Shown here: one piece after another, positions 1-9,427 of the stretch | Layout: every line of letters begins with the position of its first letter | Numbering within the stretch: position 1 is the first letter of the stretch | DNA from: Xanthobacteraceae bacterium | GTDB taxonomy: Bacteria > Pseudomonadota > Alphaproteobacteria > Rhizobiales > Xanthobacteraceae | Length of the DNA stretch: 38,328 nt | Reading direction: 5' to 3' | NCBI GenBank assembly: GCA_019746355.1 | Contig: JAIESC010000227.1 | Coordinates: 1-38,328, forward strand | The notes under the pieces: generated by a model | Seen by the model: the letters and a program-made list of their open reading frames with translations, nothing else | Told to the model about the DNA's origin: nothing | The model's database searches: none | Position numbers and translations under genes: made by a program

Positions 1-77
1 ATTCGCAGGCCACAGCGTGCCTGCCGTCAGGCAGAAATTCCACTTAGCGCCCTGTGCAAAATTCCGGGACCGGCTCT
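1..77. repeat. 77-bp terminal repeat, left copy (inverted relative to right end)
   Basis: The first 77 bases are the exact reverse complement of the last 77 bases of the window (38252-38328), and identity stops abruptly at base 78. The segment contains a small palindrome (TGCCTG-ACGG-CAGGCA in the outward orientation). Inference: this is the first 77 bp of a repeated element, probably an insertion sequence, lying outside the window. An identity of exactly 77 bp is what de Bruijn assembly with k=77 leaves at a repeat boundary. I cannot name the IS family. Confidence 0.85.
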
Positions 78-615
78 CATGCACATTCACTGGAACCCAT
101 CCAGTGTTTGGTGCTCAAGTGACGCCTGATCGAATTCAAGTGCTCAGGCGAGCGGAGGGGGGAGCAATCATGCGATTTCGACTCCCTACAAGCAGTCCCG
201 CACTTACATCTCCTGCGCTCCTGGATAGAGACAATCCGGACGTTTATGCCACTGCATGTTCCACCCCCCGATACCAAGGCAGTACAATCAACTTTGAAGC
301 GAGCGTACGCATCGCATTTCGAAATTGCTTTGCCGACTAGCAGCGTCGATTAGCTTTTTGATGAGTTCGCCGCGTTCGACCCGCCCTAAGCGCTTTGCCC
401 CTTGCGCATAAATCCGCGTATCGACGCTCTGACAGAGACGGACACCGCTGCGAGTCCCGTTGCACAGTCCAGTCGACACCGCATCGCCAGCTCGTTCGAA
501 CGTCTGATAGAAGCCAACACCGCTTATGGCGTGTGTTCCAACTTGCTCGATGGCTCATTGCTCAACGCGCCTTTCAAGGGTAGTCAAGAATGACTCTAGC
601 CAGTGGATTGACCCC
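78..615. other. Gene-free stretch beside the terminal repeat
   Basis: About 540 bp with visibly lower GC than the rest of the window. Short open frames exist on both strands, but none has a ribosome binding site, a recognisable domain or codon use like the neighbours. A minus-strand frame around 288-479 ends in a charged helical stretch (ERGELIKKLIDAASRQ) that could be a decayed fragment. I see no RNA gene and no convincing promoter. Confidence 0.4.
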
Positions 616-2256
<1,641 letters not shown>

Positions 2257-2412
2257 CGCGGCCAGCTTTCTTTACCTGAACCGACGCTGAATGCGCCGTT
2301 GCGCACCGTTGCGCACCGTTGCACGCCGCGCCGCGAATCTGCCATTGAGCCGCGCTCGATTGTGATACGTGTGTCGGGGCGACATGCTTTGGATTTTGCA
2401 ATGGAGAATACG

Positions 2413-2658
2413 ATGCTCAAGAGACTTTCGACCCTGGTCGCGGCGGGCGCGTTCGTGACGCTCCTCGTTCCCGCGGCGCAGGCTCTGACGCCCGCGCCGC
2501 TCCCCACGACGAGCGATGTGATCACGGTCGCGCAGGGCTGCGGGCCGGGCTGGTTCCGCAACCGCCATGGCCGCTGCGTGCCGGGTGGGGTCCATCGGCC
2601 GGCGGTCGTCTGCCGCACGGTGTGGAATGGCCACCGCCGGGTGCGCGTCTGCCGCTAA
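2413..2658 (+). CDS. Small secreted protein with GCGxGWxRNxxGRCxP motif
   Basis: 81-residue predicted exported protein. Lys3-Arg4 plus a hydrophobic stretch ending near AQA form a signal peptide. The mature part has the motif GCGPGWFRNRHGRCVP and ends in a second Cys/Arg-rich segment, CRTVWNGHRRVRVCR. Four cysteines suggest two disulfides in the periplasm. I chose ATG 2413 over ATG 2401 because GGAG at 2403-2406 lies 6 nt upstream of 2413. Such small GCGxGW proteins are common in Rhizobiales and have no assigned function. The gene at 36766-37077 shares the GCGxGW motif. Confidence 0.7.
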   Translation: MLKRLSTLVAAGAFVTLLVPAAQALTPAPLPTTSDVITVAQGCGPGWFRNRHGRCVPGGVHRPAVVCRTVWNGHRRVRVCR

Positions 2659-3014
2659 GCGCACGCGCGGACTTCGTTCATATCCTCTTCCCGAGAACCG
2701 GGGAGAGGGTTTTGCTTTTGGAGCTCTTTGAGCCGTTTCCAGTTGGTTTGCACCAGCCTCTCCACGTCATGCCCGCGCTTGTCGCGGGCATCCACGCCTT
2801 GGCTGCAAAGTAAGTCGTGGATAGCCGGGACATAAGCGAGCGAAGCGCCGCTGTCCTTCGGACGGCCGTAGGCGAGCGAAGCGCCGCCGTCCTTTGGACG
2901 GCCGTAGGCGAGCGAAGCGCCGCCGTCCTTTGGACGGCTATGCCCCGGCCATGACGGCGGATGATTCAGCGCGAGCAGAAAACGTGCCAGCGGGCTGCTG
3001 AAAAGGTCCGAGGT
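2659..3014. repeat. Intergenic palindromic element with internal 36-bp tandem repeats
   Basis: The gene-free stretch holds an element opening with GTCATGCCCGCG near 2767 and closing with CGGCCATGACGGCGG near 2946-2960, an imperfect inverted pair. Between them a 36-bp unit beginning GCGAGCGAAGCGCCGC is repeated in tandem at 2836-2871, 2872-2907 and 2908-2940 (last copy partial). A related element with only one copy of the unit lies at 7366-7488. It looks like a dispersed REP-like intergenic repeat rather than a coding region. Confidence 0.75.
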
Positions 3015-3152
3015 GTCATTCCGGGGCGCGCCGAAGGCGCGAGCCCGGAATCCTGTTTCAAAGGGACTTTCTCCTGAACTGGATTCCGGGTCCGCCGCCG
3101 TAGCGCGTCGAAGACGCGCGTGAACGCACTTAGGGCGGCGTCCCGGAATGAC
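3015..3152. repeat. Dispersed palindromic element, GTCATTCCGGG type
   Basis: Starts GTCATTCCGGGGCGCG and ends CGTCCCGGAATGAC, with nested ATTCCGGG/CCCGGAAT inverted pairs inside. Related elements sit at 6674-6743 and 22474-22578, all between genes. Such elements are typical RIME/REP-like repeats of Bradyrhizobium-type genomes; a transcript through it would fold into a long hairpin. Confidence 0.75.
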
Positions 3153-3182
3153 GGCGGAGTTTTTTCAGCAACCTGCCAGGTC

Positions 3183-3557
3183 TTACCGCACCGGCCGCGG
3201 CGCGCGCGGCGTCGGCATCCTCTGCTCCGGCGTTTCGACCGGCTTCTGGCCGATGTTGCGCACGTCGCGGATCATCTCGAGACAGGTCGAGAGCTCGGTG
3301 TAGGTCGGGGCATAGCCCTTGACCGCGCCGATGCAGAAGTTGCGGTCCTTGACCGGGAACGACGACCAGTTCTGCTGCAGCTTTTCCCTGGTGATCTTCT
3401 CGGTCTCGTAGCAGGCCTTCTCGCGCTTGTCCGATTCCGACTGCGCCACCGCGCGCGCGGCGCCGCGGCAGCTCGTCGTCACGTCGAGATTGGGGACGCC
3501 GTCAACGACGTTGACCAGCTGCAGCGCCAAAGGCAGGGCCAGGACGGGTTTGAACAT
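3183..3557 (-). CDS. Small Cys-containing exported protein, unknown function
   Basis: 124 residues from ATG 3557, which has AGGAG well placed upstream (CAATCAGGAGCGCAAATC before the ATG). A short Lys plus hydrophobic N-terminus (FKPVLALPLALQL) looks like a signal peptide or anchor. The body is helical and polar, with four cysteines (SCRGAA, KACYE, NFCIGA, STCLEM) and ends in a Pro/Arg-rich tail. The frame remains open upstream to 3638, but that part lacks a ribosome binding site. I do not recognise a named domain; similar small secreted proteins occur in Bradyrhizobium-type genomes. Confidence 0.65.
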   Translation of the reverse strand: MFKPVLALPLALQLVNVVDGVPNLDVTTSCRGAARAVAQSESDKREKACYETEKITREKLQQNWSSFPVKDRNFCIGAVKGYAPTYTELSTCLEMIRDVRNIGQKPVETPEQRMPTPRAPRPVR

Positions 3558-3752
3558 GATTTGCGCTCCTGATTGGCACCGAACGAGCAACTGAAGATAA
3601 GTACGGAACCCGCGCTGGCGAGCCACCAGCGCGTTCACGCGCGTCTTCGACGCGCTATGCGAGCGGCCAGCGCGAGCACTTTAGAGTGATTGCGCCCGTT
3701 TCGTCACGTCATGTTGCGCCGATTCGTGACGCTACTATGCCGCCGGGTGAGT

Positions 3753-4733
3753 TTAGCTGCAATTCGTCACCTGGTTGGAGCAGAGGTGCCGCCACCAGCC
3801 GCGGACCCCGTTCTTCTCCACCAGCGCCCACAGGCCGGAGCAGGCGAGGATCCGGTCCGGGCTCGTGTCCGCGCCGATCTCGTTGCCGTGGCGGTCGGTG
3901 ACGCGCTGCCACCGGGCGTCGGCGTCCGGGGCCTGAAACAACCCGCCCATCCGCGTCGCGCCATTGGCGAAGTTCGCGCCGATCTTGTTGCCGGCGACCC
4001 AGCCGCGCCCGGCATAGGGGCGGGGATGGTTCTTCGGATAGACCCGCTCGTCCTCGTACTCCTGGCCCGGCGGTTTCGCGCCCTGAATGAGAAACCAGCC
4101 GTCCCTGAAGCCGATGACGAGAAACTCGGTGCGCCAGCCGCCTTCGGGCACGTTGTTGCCTTTGGCTTTGAAGCGAAAGGGCGGCGGCAATGTGCCAAGA
4201 ATGCGCGCCTGCGCCGAGGGCTCGGCGCGCACGTTGAGGCCGTTGCGGTCCTTGTCGATGGAATAGGCGCCGAAGTTGCAGGCCATGGTGCCGGGCGGCA
4301 GGTTCTTGAACCTGGTCTCGATCGCGCGGTTGATGTCGATGAACTGTCGCGCCTGATCGCTGGACGAGGTGCCCTGCGGCGCGCCGGTTTCGCTGGGCTC
4401 GCGCGGGCGCAGCGTCGCCGAGGCGGCTTCGAGCGCGTCGCCGTTGCGCCTGAGCTCGACCTCCAGCGCCTGGCCGCGGTCGAAGGCGCTCATGAACTTC
4501 GCCGGATCGTCGGCGGTCGCGGGGAAGACCGGCACGATGCCTTTGAGCTTCTGCTCGTCGCTGCGGACGGCGTAGCCGGCCACGGTGCCCGGCGGCACGA
4601 GCTTCAACGCGGACTCGTACCAGGCCGGCTGATCCGGCACGCGCGTCGGTGCAGGCTGCGCTGCGGCAGGCGCGGCCAAGGCCAGCGGCGTCACGAGCGG
4701 CAGGAGCGCGAACACGCGGAGCATCGGCGTCAT
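3753..4733 (-). CDS. Secreted protein with SH3-like domain
   Basis: 326 residues. An N-terminal signal peptide (hydrophobic stretch ending PAAAQP) directs export. The middle, around residues 160-260, has the features of a bacterial SH3 (SH3b) fold: GLNVRAEPSAQARILGTLPPPFRF, broken here into the typical NVRAEPS start and a following FRDGWFLIQG strand pair, then GRGWVAGNKIG. Cysteines at ACNFG, LACSG and the C-terminus (LCSNQVTNCS) may pair. The start codon overlaps the stop of the upstream permease gene by 4 nt, so the two are translationally coupled. The role is probably binding peptidoglycan or another envelope ligand; that is inference from the fold. Confidence 0.7.
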   Translation of the reverse strand: MTPMLRVFALLPLVTPLALAAPAAAQPAPTRVPDQPAWYESALKLVPPGTVAGYAVRSDEQKLKGIVPVFPATADDPAKFMSAFDRGQALEVELRRNGDALEAASATLRPREPSETGAPQGTSSSDQARQFIDINRAIETRFKNLPPGTMACNFGAYSIDKDRNGLNVRAEPSAQARILGTLPPPFRFKAKGNNVPEGGWRTEFLVIGFRDGWFLIQGAKPPGQEYEDERVYPKNHPRPYAGRGWVAGNKIGANFANGATRMGGLFQAPDADARWQRVTDRHGNEIGADTSPDRILACSGLWALVEKNGVRGWWRHLCSNQVTNCS

Positions 4734-5470
4734 TTAAGCAGCAGCGCCAGCCCGCTGACAATCAGCGCACAGGCGACGGTGCGGCGGAAAGCGAGCTCGC
4801 TCATGCCGTGATGGATGCGGTCGCCGATGAAGATGCCGAGAAACATCGGCGGCAGGAGCAGGGCGCTGACGATCAGCACGTCGCGGCTGAACTCGCCGAC
4901 CGCGTAATAGCCGATGCCGCGCGCCAGCGACAGCGTCAGCAGGATCGCCGTCATGGTGACGCGGTAGTTGTCCTTGCCCAGTTTGATCGCGTCGAAATAG
5001 ATCGCATAGAAGATGCTGCCGAAGGTGCCGACCGTGGTGCCGGTCAGCCCGCCGAGGATGCCGCCGAGCAGCGCCGCGGTTTTCGCCGGCAGGTGCGGCT
5101 TTGCCGCGCCGAACGTGGTCCACAGCGAGTAGGCGCCGTAGGCCAGCACGAAGCCGCCGACCCAGAGCGCCAGCGTATCGGCATCGAGCCGGGTGAAGAT
5201 GAGAAGCCCGAGCACCACGCCGATCAGCGTCCCGGGAATGAGCCGGCCGATCTCGCCCCACAGCACCTTGTTGCGGTCGCTGCCGAGCAGCGCCGTGCCC
5301 GCGACCGCCGCGATCAGCGTCCAGGCCGGCACCAGAATCTTCAGCGGCAGCACCAGCGCGAGCAGCGGCAGCGCCACCGCCGCGCCGAAGCCCGACGCGC
5401 CGCGCGCCGAATAGGCCGCGGCCATCACCACAAAGCTGTAGGCGATGACGAAAGGGGTGAGATAGGTAAT
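4730..5470 (-). CDS. TSUP family permease (TauE/SafE-like anion exporter)
   Basis: Integral membrane protein with about eight hydrophobic segments and the family-typical N-terminal motif SARGASGFG plus the second-half motif GLTGTTVGTFGSIF. TSUP proteins move sulfite, sulfoacetate or other organic anions across the inner membrane. The first ATG in frame (5431) would begin inside transmembrane helix 1 and leave 233 residues. The frame stays open upstream, and an ATT at 5470 is preceded by GAGGG at 5477-5481 with 6 nt spacing, giving 246 residues starting TYLTPFVIAYSFVVM and a full first helix. GTG codons at 5434 and 5437 are alternatives. The gene is the first of a two-gene unit with the SH3-like protein. 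Confidence 0.85.
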   Translation of the reverse strand: MTYLTPFVIAYSFVVMAAAYSARGASGFGAAVALPLLALVLPLKILVPAWTLIAAVAGTALLGSDRNKVLWGEIGRLIPGTLIGVVLGLLIFTRLDADTLALWVGGFVLAYGAYSLWTTFGAAKPHLPAKTAALLGGILGGLTGTTVGTFGSIFYAIYFDAIKLGKDNYRVTMTAILLTLSLARGIGYYAVGEFSRDVLIVSALLLPPMFLGIFIGDRIHHGMSELAFRRTVACALIVSGLALLLK

Positions 5471-5481
5471 GGGTAGCCCTC
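5468..5481 (-). promoter_or_regulatory. Shine-Dalgarno and possible ATT start of the TSUP gene
   Basis: On the minus strand GAGGG (5477-5481) is followed after 6 nt by ATT (5468-5470), in frame with the permease. No ATG, GTG or TTG lies near this Shine-Dalgarno. Either a rare ATT start is used, an ATG was lost by a point change, or translation starts at GTG 5437 or 5434 with a shortened first helix. Confidence 0.4.
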
Positions 5482-5503
5482 GACTCCTGCGCCGGCGAGT
5501 CTA

Positions 5504-5576
5504 GCGCATGTCCCGGAAAAAGCCTGCCCCGGACTTGATCCGGGGTGGGCACCGGTTTTCCGAAAAGGCCATGCGC
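5504..5576. repeat. Palindromic intergenic element with CCCCGGA/TCCGGGG hairpin
   Basis: Outer inverted arms GCGCATG (5504-5510) and CATGCGC (5570-5576) enclose a perfect 7-bp hairpin, CCCCGGA (5527-5533) / TCCGGGG (5539-5545), and GGAAAA/TTTTCC arms. It lies between the divergent TSUP and Bug genes. It is another short dispersed palindrome family, distinct from the GTCATTCC elements. Confidence 0.65.
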
Positions 5577-5655
5577 TCTAGGGACGTTGCCCGGACTTGT
5601 CGCGGGTGTCTTTCACTTTGTAGCCTGACCAAAAGCAAACCAGGGAAGGGACGCC

Positions 5656-6648
5656 GTGCCTGGGATGGGATTGGTCCGCGTGCCGTTGCTCGCAGCGCTG
5701 GCGCTGGCCCTGACCGTGGCTACCGCAACCGCTCAGACCGACACGGCCGCCAATTACCCGAACCGGCCGGTCCGGCTGATCGTCGGCTTCGCCGCAGGCG
5801 GCGGCACCGATGCGGCGCGCATCGTTGCGCCGAAGCTCACGGAGCTGCTCGGTCAGCCGGTCGTGATCGAGAACCGCGCCGGCGCGGGCGGCCGCACCGC
5901 CATCGAGTTCGTGCAGAGCCAGCCGCCCGACGGCTATACGCTGGCGTTCGGCGCCATCGGCCAGATGGCGGTGACGGCTGCGATCTATCCGAACCTGCCG
6001 TTCCATCCGACCGGGACGCTGACGCCGGTCGGCATGACCTCGTCGTATCAGATGGTGATCGCGGTGGCGGCGGGCGGTGACATCAAGTCCGTGCAGCAGC
6101 TCGTCGCGTTCGCCAAGGCGCATCCCGACAAATCGAATTATCCGACGGCGTCGCCGACCTTCACCATCGCCTCCGAGCTGCTGAAGCTGAAAACCGGGAT
6201 GCCCGGTCAGCTTGTGCCTTACAGGAGCAGCAACGAGATGATGCTGAGCCTGATCGGCGGGCAGAGCCTGTTCGTGTTCGGCGACACGCCGACCATCATT
6301 CCGCTGGCGCAAAGCGGACGGGTGCGCGCGCTCGCGGTGGCGAGCGCATCGCGGATCGCCGAGTTGCCCGACATCCCGACCCTGGCCGAGGCGGGTCTCG
6401 GCGATCTCGACGTCAAGCCGCAGTGGAACGGGGTGTTCGCCGCGGCCGGCACGCCGCAAGCCATCGTGCGCAAGCTCGAGCAGGCGTTGAGGAAGGTCAG
6501 CGAGGACGACGCGGTGCGAGCGCGGACCCGGACGCTGTTCTACTCGTCCGAGAGCGCAGGAAGCGACACGTTCCGCGCACGCATCGACAGCGACATCAAG
6601 GCGTTCGCCGATGTCGTCAAAGCGGCGAACCTGAAGTTCGAGCAGTAA
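5656..6648 (+). CDS. Bug/TctC-type substrate-binding protein
   Basis: 330-residue periplasmic binding protein of the tripartite tricarboxylate transporter receptor family. A signal peptide ends near ATAQ. The family opening YPNRPVRLIVGFAAGGGTD, the IENRAGAGG ligand-loop motif, the PPDGYTL motif and the LPDIPTLAEAG motif are all present. Such proteins bind carboxylates, nicotinate, amides and similar solutes. GTG 5656 has GGGAAGGG 5 nt upstream; ATG 5665 is the alternative. No TctA or TctB membrane partner is encoded nearby, as is usual for orphan members. The closest neighbours do not indicate the ligand. Confidence 0.93.
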   Translation: MPGMGLVRVPLLAALALALTVATATAQTDTAANYPNRPVRLIVGFAAGGGTDAARIVAPKLTELLGQPVVIENRAGAGGRTAIEFVQSQPPDGYTLAFGAIGQMAVTAAIYPNLPFHPTGTLTPVGMTSSYQMVIAVAAGGDIKSVQQLVAFAKAHPDKSNYPTASPTFTIASELLKLKTGMPGQLVPYRSSNEMMLSLIGGQSLFVFGDTPTIIPLAQSGRVRALAVASASRIAELPDIPTLAEAGLGDLDVKPQWNGVFAAAGTPQAIVRKLEQALRKVSEDDAVRARTRTLFYSSESAGSDTFRARIDSDIKAFADVVKAANLKFEQ

Positions 6649-6673
6649 GCGAGCTTTCGAAGCATTCTTCGCG

Positions 6674-6743
6674 GTCATTCCGGGACGCGCGCACCAGCGC
6701 GTTCACGCGCGTCTTCGACGCGCTATGGCGAATCCGGAATGAC
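6674..6743. repeat. Dispersed palindromic element, GTCATTCCGGG type
   Basis: Starts GTCATTCCGG and ends CCGGAATGAC. The interior carries GCGCGTTCACGCGCGTCTTC, a segment also found at about 3630-3655 beside the small exported protein gene. It lies between the Bug gene and the DUF1203 gene and belongs with the elements at 3015-3152 and 22474-22578. Confidence 0.7.
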
Positions 6744-6848
6744 ACCGCGGACTTTTTCTGCAGCCTCGTCAGGAATCGGGTGCATAAACCGGGTGGGTTT
6801 CGCTGCCCGTCCTCTCCAGATTGTCCTCAAGACCAAAGGAGGATGATC

Positions 6849-7316
6849 ATGAGCTTTCGGATCATGGGCCTGCCGGCCGAGCGTTTCGCCCACCTGTTCG
6901 CCTTGTCCGACGCCGAGCTCGCCGCGCAGGGCGCGGTGCGCCGGATCGCGGATGCGCGCAATCCCGGCTATCCCTGCCGCGTCAGCCTCACCGACTCGCA
7001 GCCGGGCGATGAGCTGATCCTCGTCAACCACGAGCACCATGCGGTCGGGTCGCCCTATCGGATGCGCTTTGCGATCTATGTGCGCAAGGGCGAGGAAACC
7101 TACGACAAGGTCGACGAGGTGCCCGAGCAACTGCGCCTGCGCACGCTTGCGGTTCGCGCCTTCGACGCCGACGCCATGATGGCAGGGTGGGAGCTGGTGG
7201 AAGGGCGCGATCTCGAGGCCGCGATCGCGCGGCTGCTCGCCCATCCGCGCGCGGCCTATCTGCACATCCACTACGCCGCGCCGGGCTGCTACGCCGCGCG
7301 CGTGGAGCGGGTTTGA
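6849..7316 (+). CDS. DUF1203 domain protein
   Basis: 155-residue cytoplasmic protein covering a complete DUF1203: an N-terminal FRIMGLPAERFAHLF, a central PCRVSLTDSQPGDELIL / GSPYRMRFAIYVRKG block and the C-terminal AYLHIHYAAPGCYAARVERV ending. ATG 6849 is chosen because AAGGAGG (6836-6842) lies 6 nt upstream; ATG 6843 directly follows that site and is too close. Biochemical function is not known for the family. It is monocistronic and flanked on both sides by palindromic repeats. Confidence 0.85.
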   Translation: MSFRIMGLPAERFAHLFALSDAELAAQGAVRRIADARNPGYPCRVSLTDSQPGDELILVNHEHHAVGSPYRMRFAIYVRKGEETYDKVDEVPEQLRLRTLAVRAFDADAMMAGWELVEGRDLEAAIARLLAHPRAAYLHIHYAAPGCYAARVERV

Positions 7317-7365
7317 TGCTTTGGCGGCTTAAAGCGGTTTGCAGTTGATTTGCACCGCTTTCCCC

Positions 7366-7488
7366 GTCATGCGCGGGCTTGACCCGCGCATCTCGGCTAG
7401 GAGAGCACAGTGGCTGCCTAAGCGAGATGGCCGGGACGTAGGCGAGCGAAGCGACGCCGTCCTTCGGACGACTATGCCCGGCCATGAC
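7366..7488. repeat. Palindromic intergenic element related to 2659-2960
   Basis: Opens with GTCATGCGCGGGCTTGACCC and closes with CCCGGCCATGAC, with one copy of the GCGAGCGAAGCG...GTCCTTCGGACG unit that is tandemly repeated in the element near 2836-2940. Outside it, AAGCGGTTTGCAGTTGATTTG (7331 on, one base shortened here in meaning, not sequence) and an inverted counterpart ending GGAAACCGCT (7509-7518) extend the dyad. Confidence 0.65.
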
Positions 7489-7518
7489 GTCGGTTGATTC
7501 GATGCAAGTGGAAACCGC

Positions 7519-8064
7519 TCAGGCCGCCGGCGGCAGTTGAATCCCGACCGCCGCATTGTCTTCGGCAGAACCGTTCCAGTAGCCGTAGCGCTGCGCCGTA
7601 TCGAGGAAATGGCGCACCGTCTCCGGCGAGGGCGGGCCGGAGGGCCGTTGCGGCCGCACCGGCGCGCCGACCTCGCGGAAGAACCGGCCGAGCTTCGATG
7701 TGGTCGCGACATACGAGACCGCCGGATGCAGCGAGCGGTTGCGGAACGCGTGCTTGGCGTTGGCCGGGATGTGGAAGGCGCGCCCCGGCGCAATCTGCAC
7801 CCAGTGGAAGCCGCCGGGTCGCTCGGTGAGCCCTTCGAGATCGCCGGAGATCGCAATGAACGTTTCCAGGTCGGGGTGGCTGTGCAGCGGCACAAACCCG
7901 CCGGCGGGGATCATGCCGAGCAGCACGCAGGATGACGTGTCGTCGGCCGCGGGCGGGGTGAGAAAGCCGACGATCGGACCGAGCACATCCACCAGCTCCA
8001 GCCGGTTGGTCTGAATGAGATGGGCGAACTTCGGCGGCGGTTGCGCGCGACCCTCATCGATCAT
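7519..8064 (-). CDS. Cupin-domain protein
   Basis: 181 residues. One cupin barrel is seen: the metal-binding motif 1 appears as GGFVPLHSHPDLETFIAISG (His, His and Glu as possible ligands), and motif 2 as GRAFHIPANAKHAFRN with one His. The C-terminal tail SPETVRHFLDTAQRYGYWNG resembles that of cupins found near luciferase-like monooxygenases. The start ATG 8064 has AAGGAAG upstream. It reads in the same direction as the LLM monooxygenase upstream, separated by a strong hairpin. Such proteins may be dioxygenases or ligand sensors; the substrate is unknown. Confidence 0.85.
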   Translation of the reverse strand: MIDEGRAQPPPKFAHLIQTNRLELVDVLGPIVGFLTPPAADDTSSCVLLGMIPAGGFVPLHSHPDLETFIAISGDLEGLTERPGGFHWVQIAPGRAFHIPANAKHAFRNRSLHPAVSYVATTSKLGRFFREVGAPVRPQRPSGPPSPETVRHFLDTAQRYGYWNGSAEDNAAVGIQLPPAA

Positions 8065-8094
8065 GGCGGGCTTCCTTGATCGGACGATGGCAAA

Positions 8095-8128
8095 ACGGTG
8101 ACGGGCGGCTTTTGTCGCCCGTCACCGT
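8095..8128 (-). terminator. Strong hairpin terminator after the LLM monooxygenase gene
   Basis: A perfect 13-bp stem, ACGGTGACGGGCG (8095-8107) with CGCCCGTCACCGT (8116-8128), and an 8-nt loop. Read on the minus strand it is followed by TTTGCC, giving CCGTTTTGCC after the stem, so it resembles a Rho-independent terminator with a short T run for the gene ending at 8185. Confidence 0.65.
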
Positions 8129-8184
8129 CAACGTCACGCGGTCCGATGTGTTCCGGGCCGCTGCGGCCCGTTTCGCCGATGGCT

Positions 8185-9261
8185 TTAAGCCGCGCGGCGC
8201 AGCTTGTGCTTGCCCTCGAAGTTCGGCGCCACCTCGCGCATGAAGCGGTCCATCTCTTCCTTCACCTGGTTGTGCGGCTTCATGCCGACGTTGAAGTAGA
8301 GGATGACCTCGGAGAAGCCCGCGGCCTCGACCTTCTTCAGCGAGTCGGTGATCGCCTGCGAGTTGCCGAGCAGCACCGAATTGTCGGTCAGCATCTGCGG
8401 CTCGACCTTGTGCAGCCGCGCCACCATGTCGACGAAATAGCGGTAGCTCGGCGGCGCGGTCGCGGGATCCCCGGGCAGCGCCGGGATCACGCATTCCTTG
8501 TAGTAGCGGACCTGCCGGTCGCGCTGCGCCTTCTCCTGCGCCGGCGTGTCGTAGAAGTGGGTGAAGTAGCTGCACATCAGCCGGCCGGGCTTCTTGCCGT
8601 GCTTGATGCAGGTCTCGTTGTAGAGGTCGGCCACCTGCTTTAGGCCGCCGTAGCTCATGGCGGCGGCGAACGGCGCGACGATCAGCCCGTAGCCGAGGCG
8701 GGCGGCGAGCTCGATCGACGGCTTGGAGAACGAGCCGATATAGGCCGGCATCGGGTTCTGAATGGGCTTCGGCGTGATGCGGACGTCGTCGAACTGATAG
8801 TGCTTGCCATGGTGCGAGATGCGGTCCGTCGCCGCCCAGAGCTTCTGGATCACCTCCATGCCTTCCTCGAAGATGCTCTGGTTGTTGGCGAAGTCGACAT
8901 GGAACGGCGCGTATTCGCGGCTGTCGTAGCCGCGGCCCGCGGCAAAATCGACGCGGCCGCCGGAGAGCAGGTCGAGCGTCGCCCACTGCTCGGCGACGCG
9001 GATCGGATGATGCAGCGGCGTCACGGTGACCGCCGGCGCAAGCCGGATGTGCTTGGTGCGCGCGGCGATGTAGGACAGCACGAGGTCGGGGCAGGAGAGC
9101 ACGCCGAGCGAATTGAAGTGGTGCTCGCCGATCCAGGCCGAATGCATGCCGATCTGGTCGGCATACAGCGCCTCGTTGGTGATGTCGGTGACGAAGGTGT
9201 TGGCGTCGCGCGTGTTGTTTTCGTAGTGGTTGTCGCTGAGCGTGAAGTAGCCGAATTCCAT
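8185..9261 (-). CDS. Luciferase-like (LLM) flavin-dependent monooxygenase
   Basis: 358-residue TIM-barrel oxidoreductase of the bacterial luciferase family, cytosolic and using reduced FMN or F420-type flavin. Family signs: MEFGYFTLSDNHYE start, DQIGMHSAWIGEHHF, the TKHIRLAPAVTVTPLHHPIRVAEQ block (quoted in parts: LAPAVTVTPLHHPIRVAEQ), LSGGRVDFAAGRGYDSREY and the C-terminal FSEVILYFNVG strand. It has GGAGGAG 6 nt before the ATG. It is divergent from the MarR gene, with a 166-bp intergenic region containing a dyad, which suggests control by MarR. The substrate could be a ketone, sulfonate or aromatic compound. Confidence 0.92.
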   Translation of the reverse strand: MEFGYFTLSDNHYENNTRDANTFVTDITNEALYADQIGMHSAWIGEHHFNSLGVLSCPDLVLSYIAARTKHIRLAPAVTVTPLHHPIRVAEQWATLDLLSGGRVDFAAGRGYDSREYAPFHVDFANNQSIFEEGMEVIQKLWAATDRISHHGKHYQFDDVRITPKPIQNPMPAYIGSFSKPSIELAARLGYGLIVAPFAAAMSYGGLKQVADLYNETCIKHGKKPGRLMCSYFTHFYDTPAQEKAQRDRQVRYYKECVIPALPGDPATAPPSYRYFVDMVARLHKVEPQMLTDNSVLLGNSQAITDSLKKVEAAGFSEVILYFNVGMKPHNQVKEEMDRFMREVAPNFEGKHKLRRAA

Positions 9262-9320
9262 GATCGTCTCCTCCGTCGGGCGGCGTTCCGGGCCGCGCTT
9301 TCCGCGCTAATAATGCAATC

Positions 9321-9337
9321 GCAATTGTTGTAATTGC
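9321..9337. promoter_or_regulatory. Candidate MarR operator in the divergent region
   Basis: The perfect inverted repeat GCAATT-GTTGT-AATTGC, with an extra half-site GCAATC at 9315-9320, lies between the divergent LLM monooxygenase (start 9261) and MarR (start 9428) genes. The 17-bp AT-rich dyad is a normal size for a MarR-family operator. Binding is inference. Confidence 0.5.
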
Positions 9338-9427
9338 AAGTGTTCGGCGTACACTGGGAAAGGTATTTTTATGTCAGCCTTGCTGCCGTAATAATCCGCG
9401 ACGATCCGTGCATCAGGAATCAAGGCC

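Noticed and set aside
17..340. Plus-strand open frame from the terminal repeat into unique sequence
   Set aside because: It crosses the repeat junction, has no ribosome binding site and no recognisable protein; probably chance.
2836..2940. CRISPR array
   Set aside because: The 36-bp units are directly adjacent with no variable spacers, and no cas genes are present.
3120..3572. Plus-strand frame opposite the small exported protein
   Set aside because: It begins inside a palindromic repeat and is Arg/Leu-rich; the minus-strand gene has a good ribosome binding site and signal peptide.
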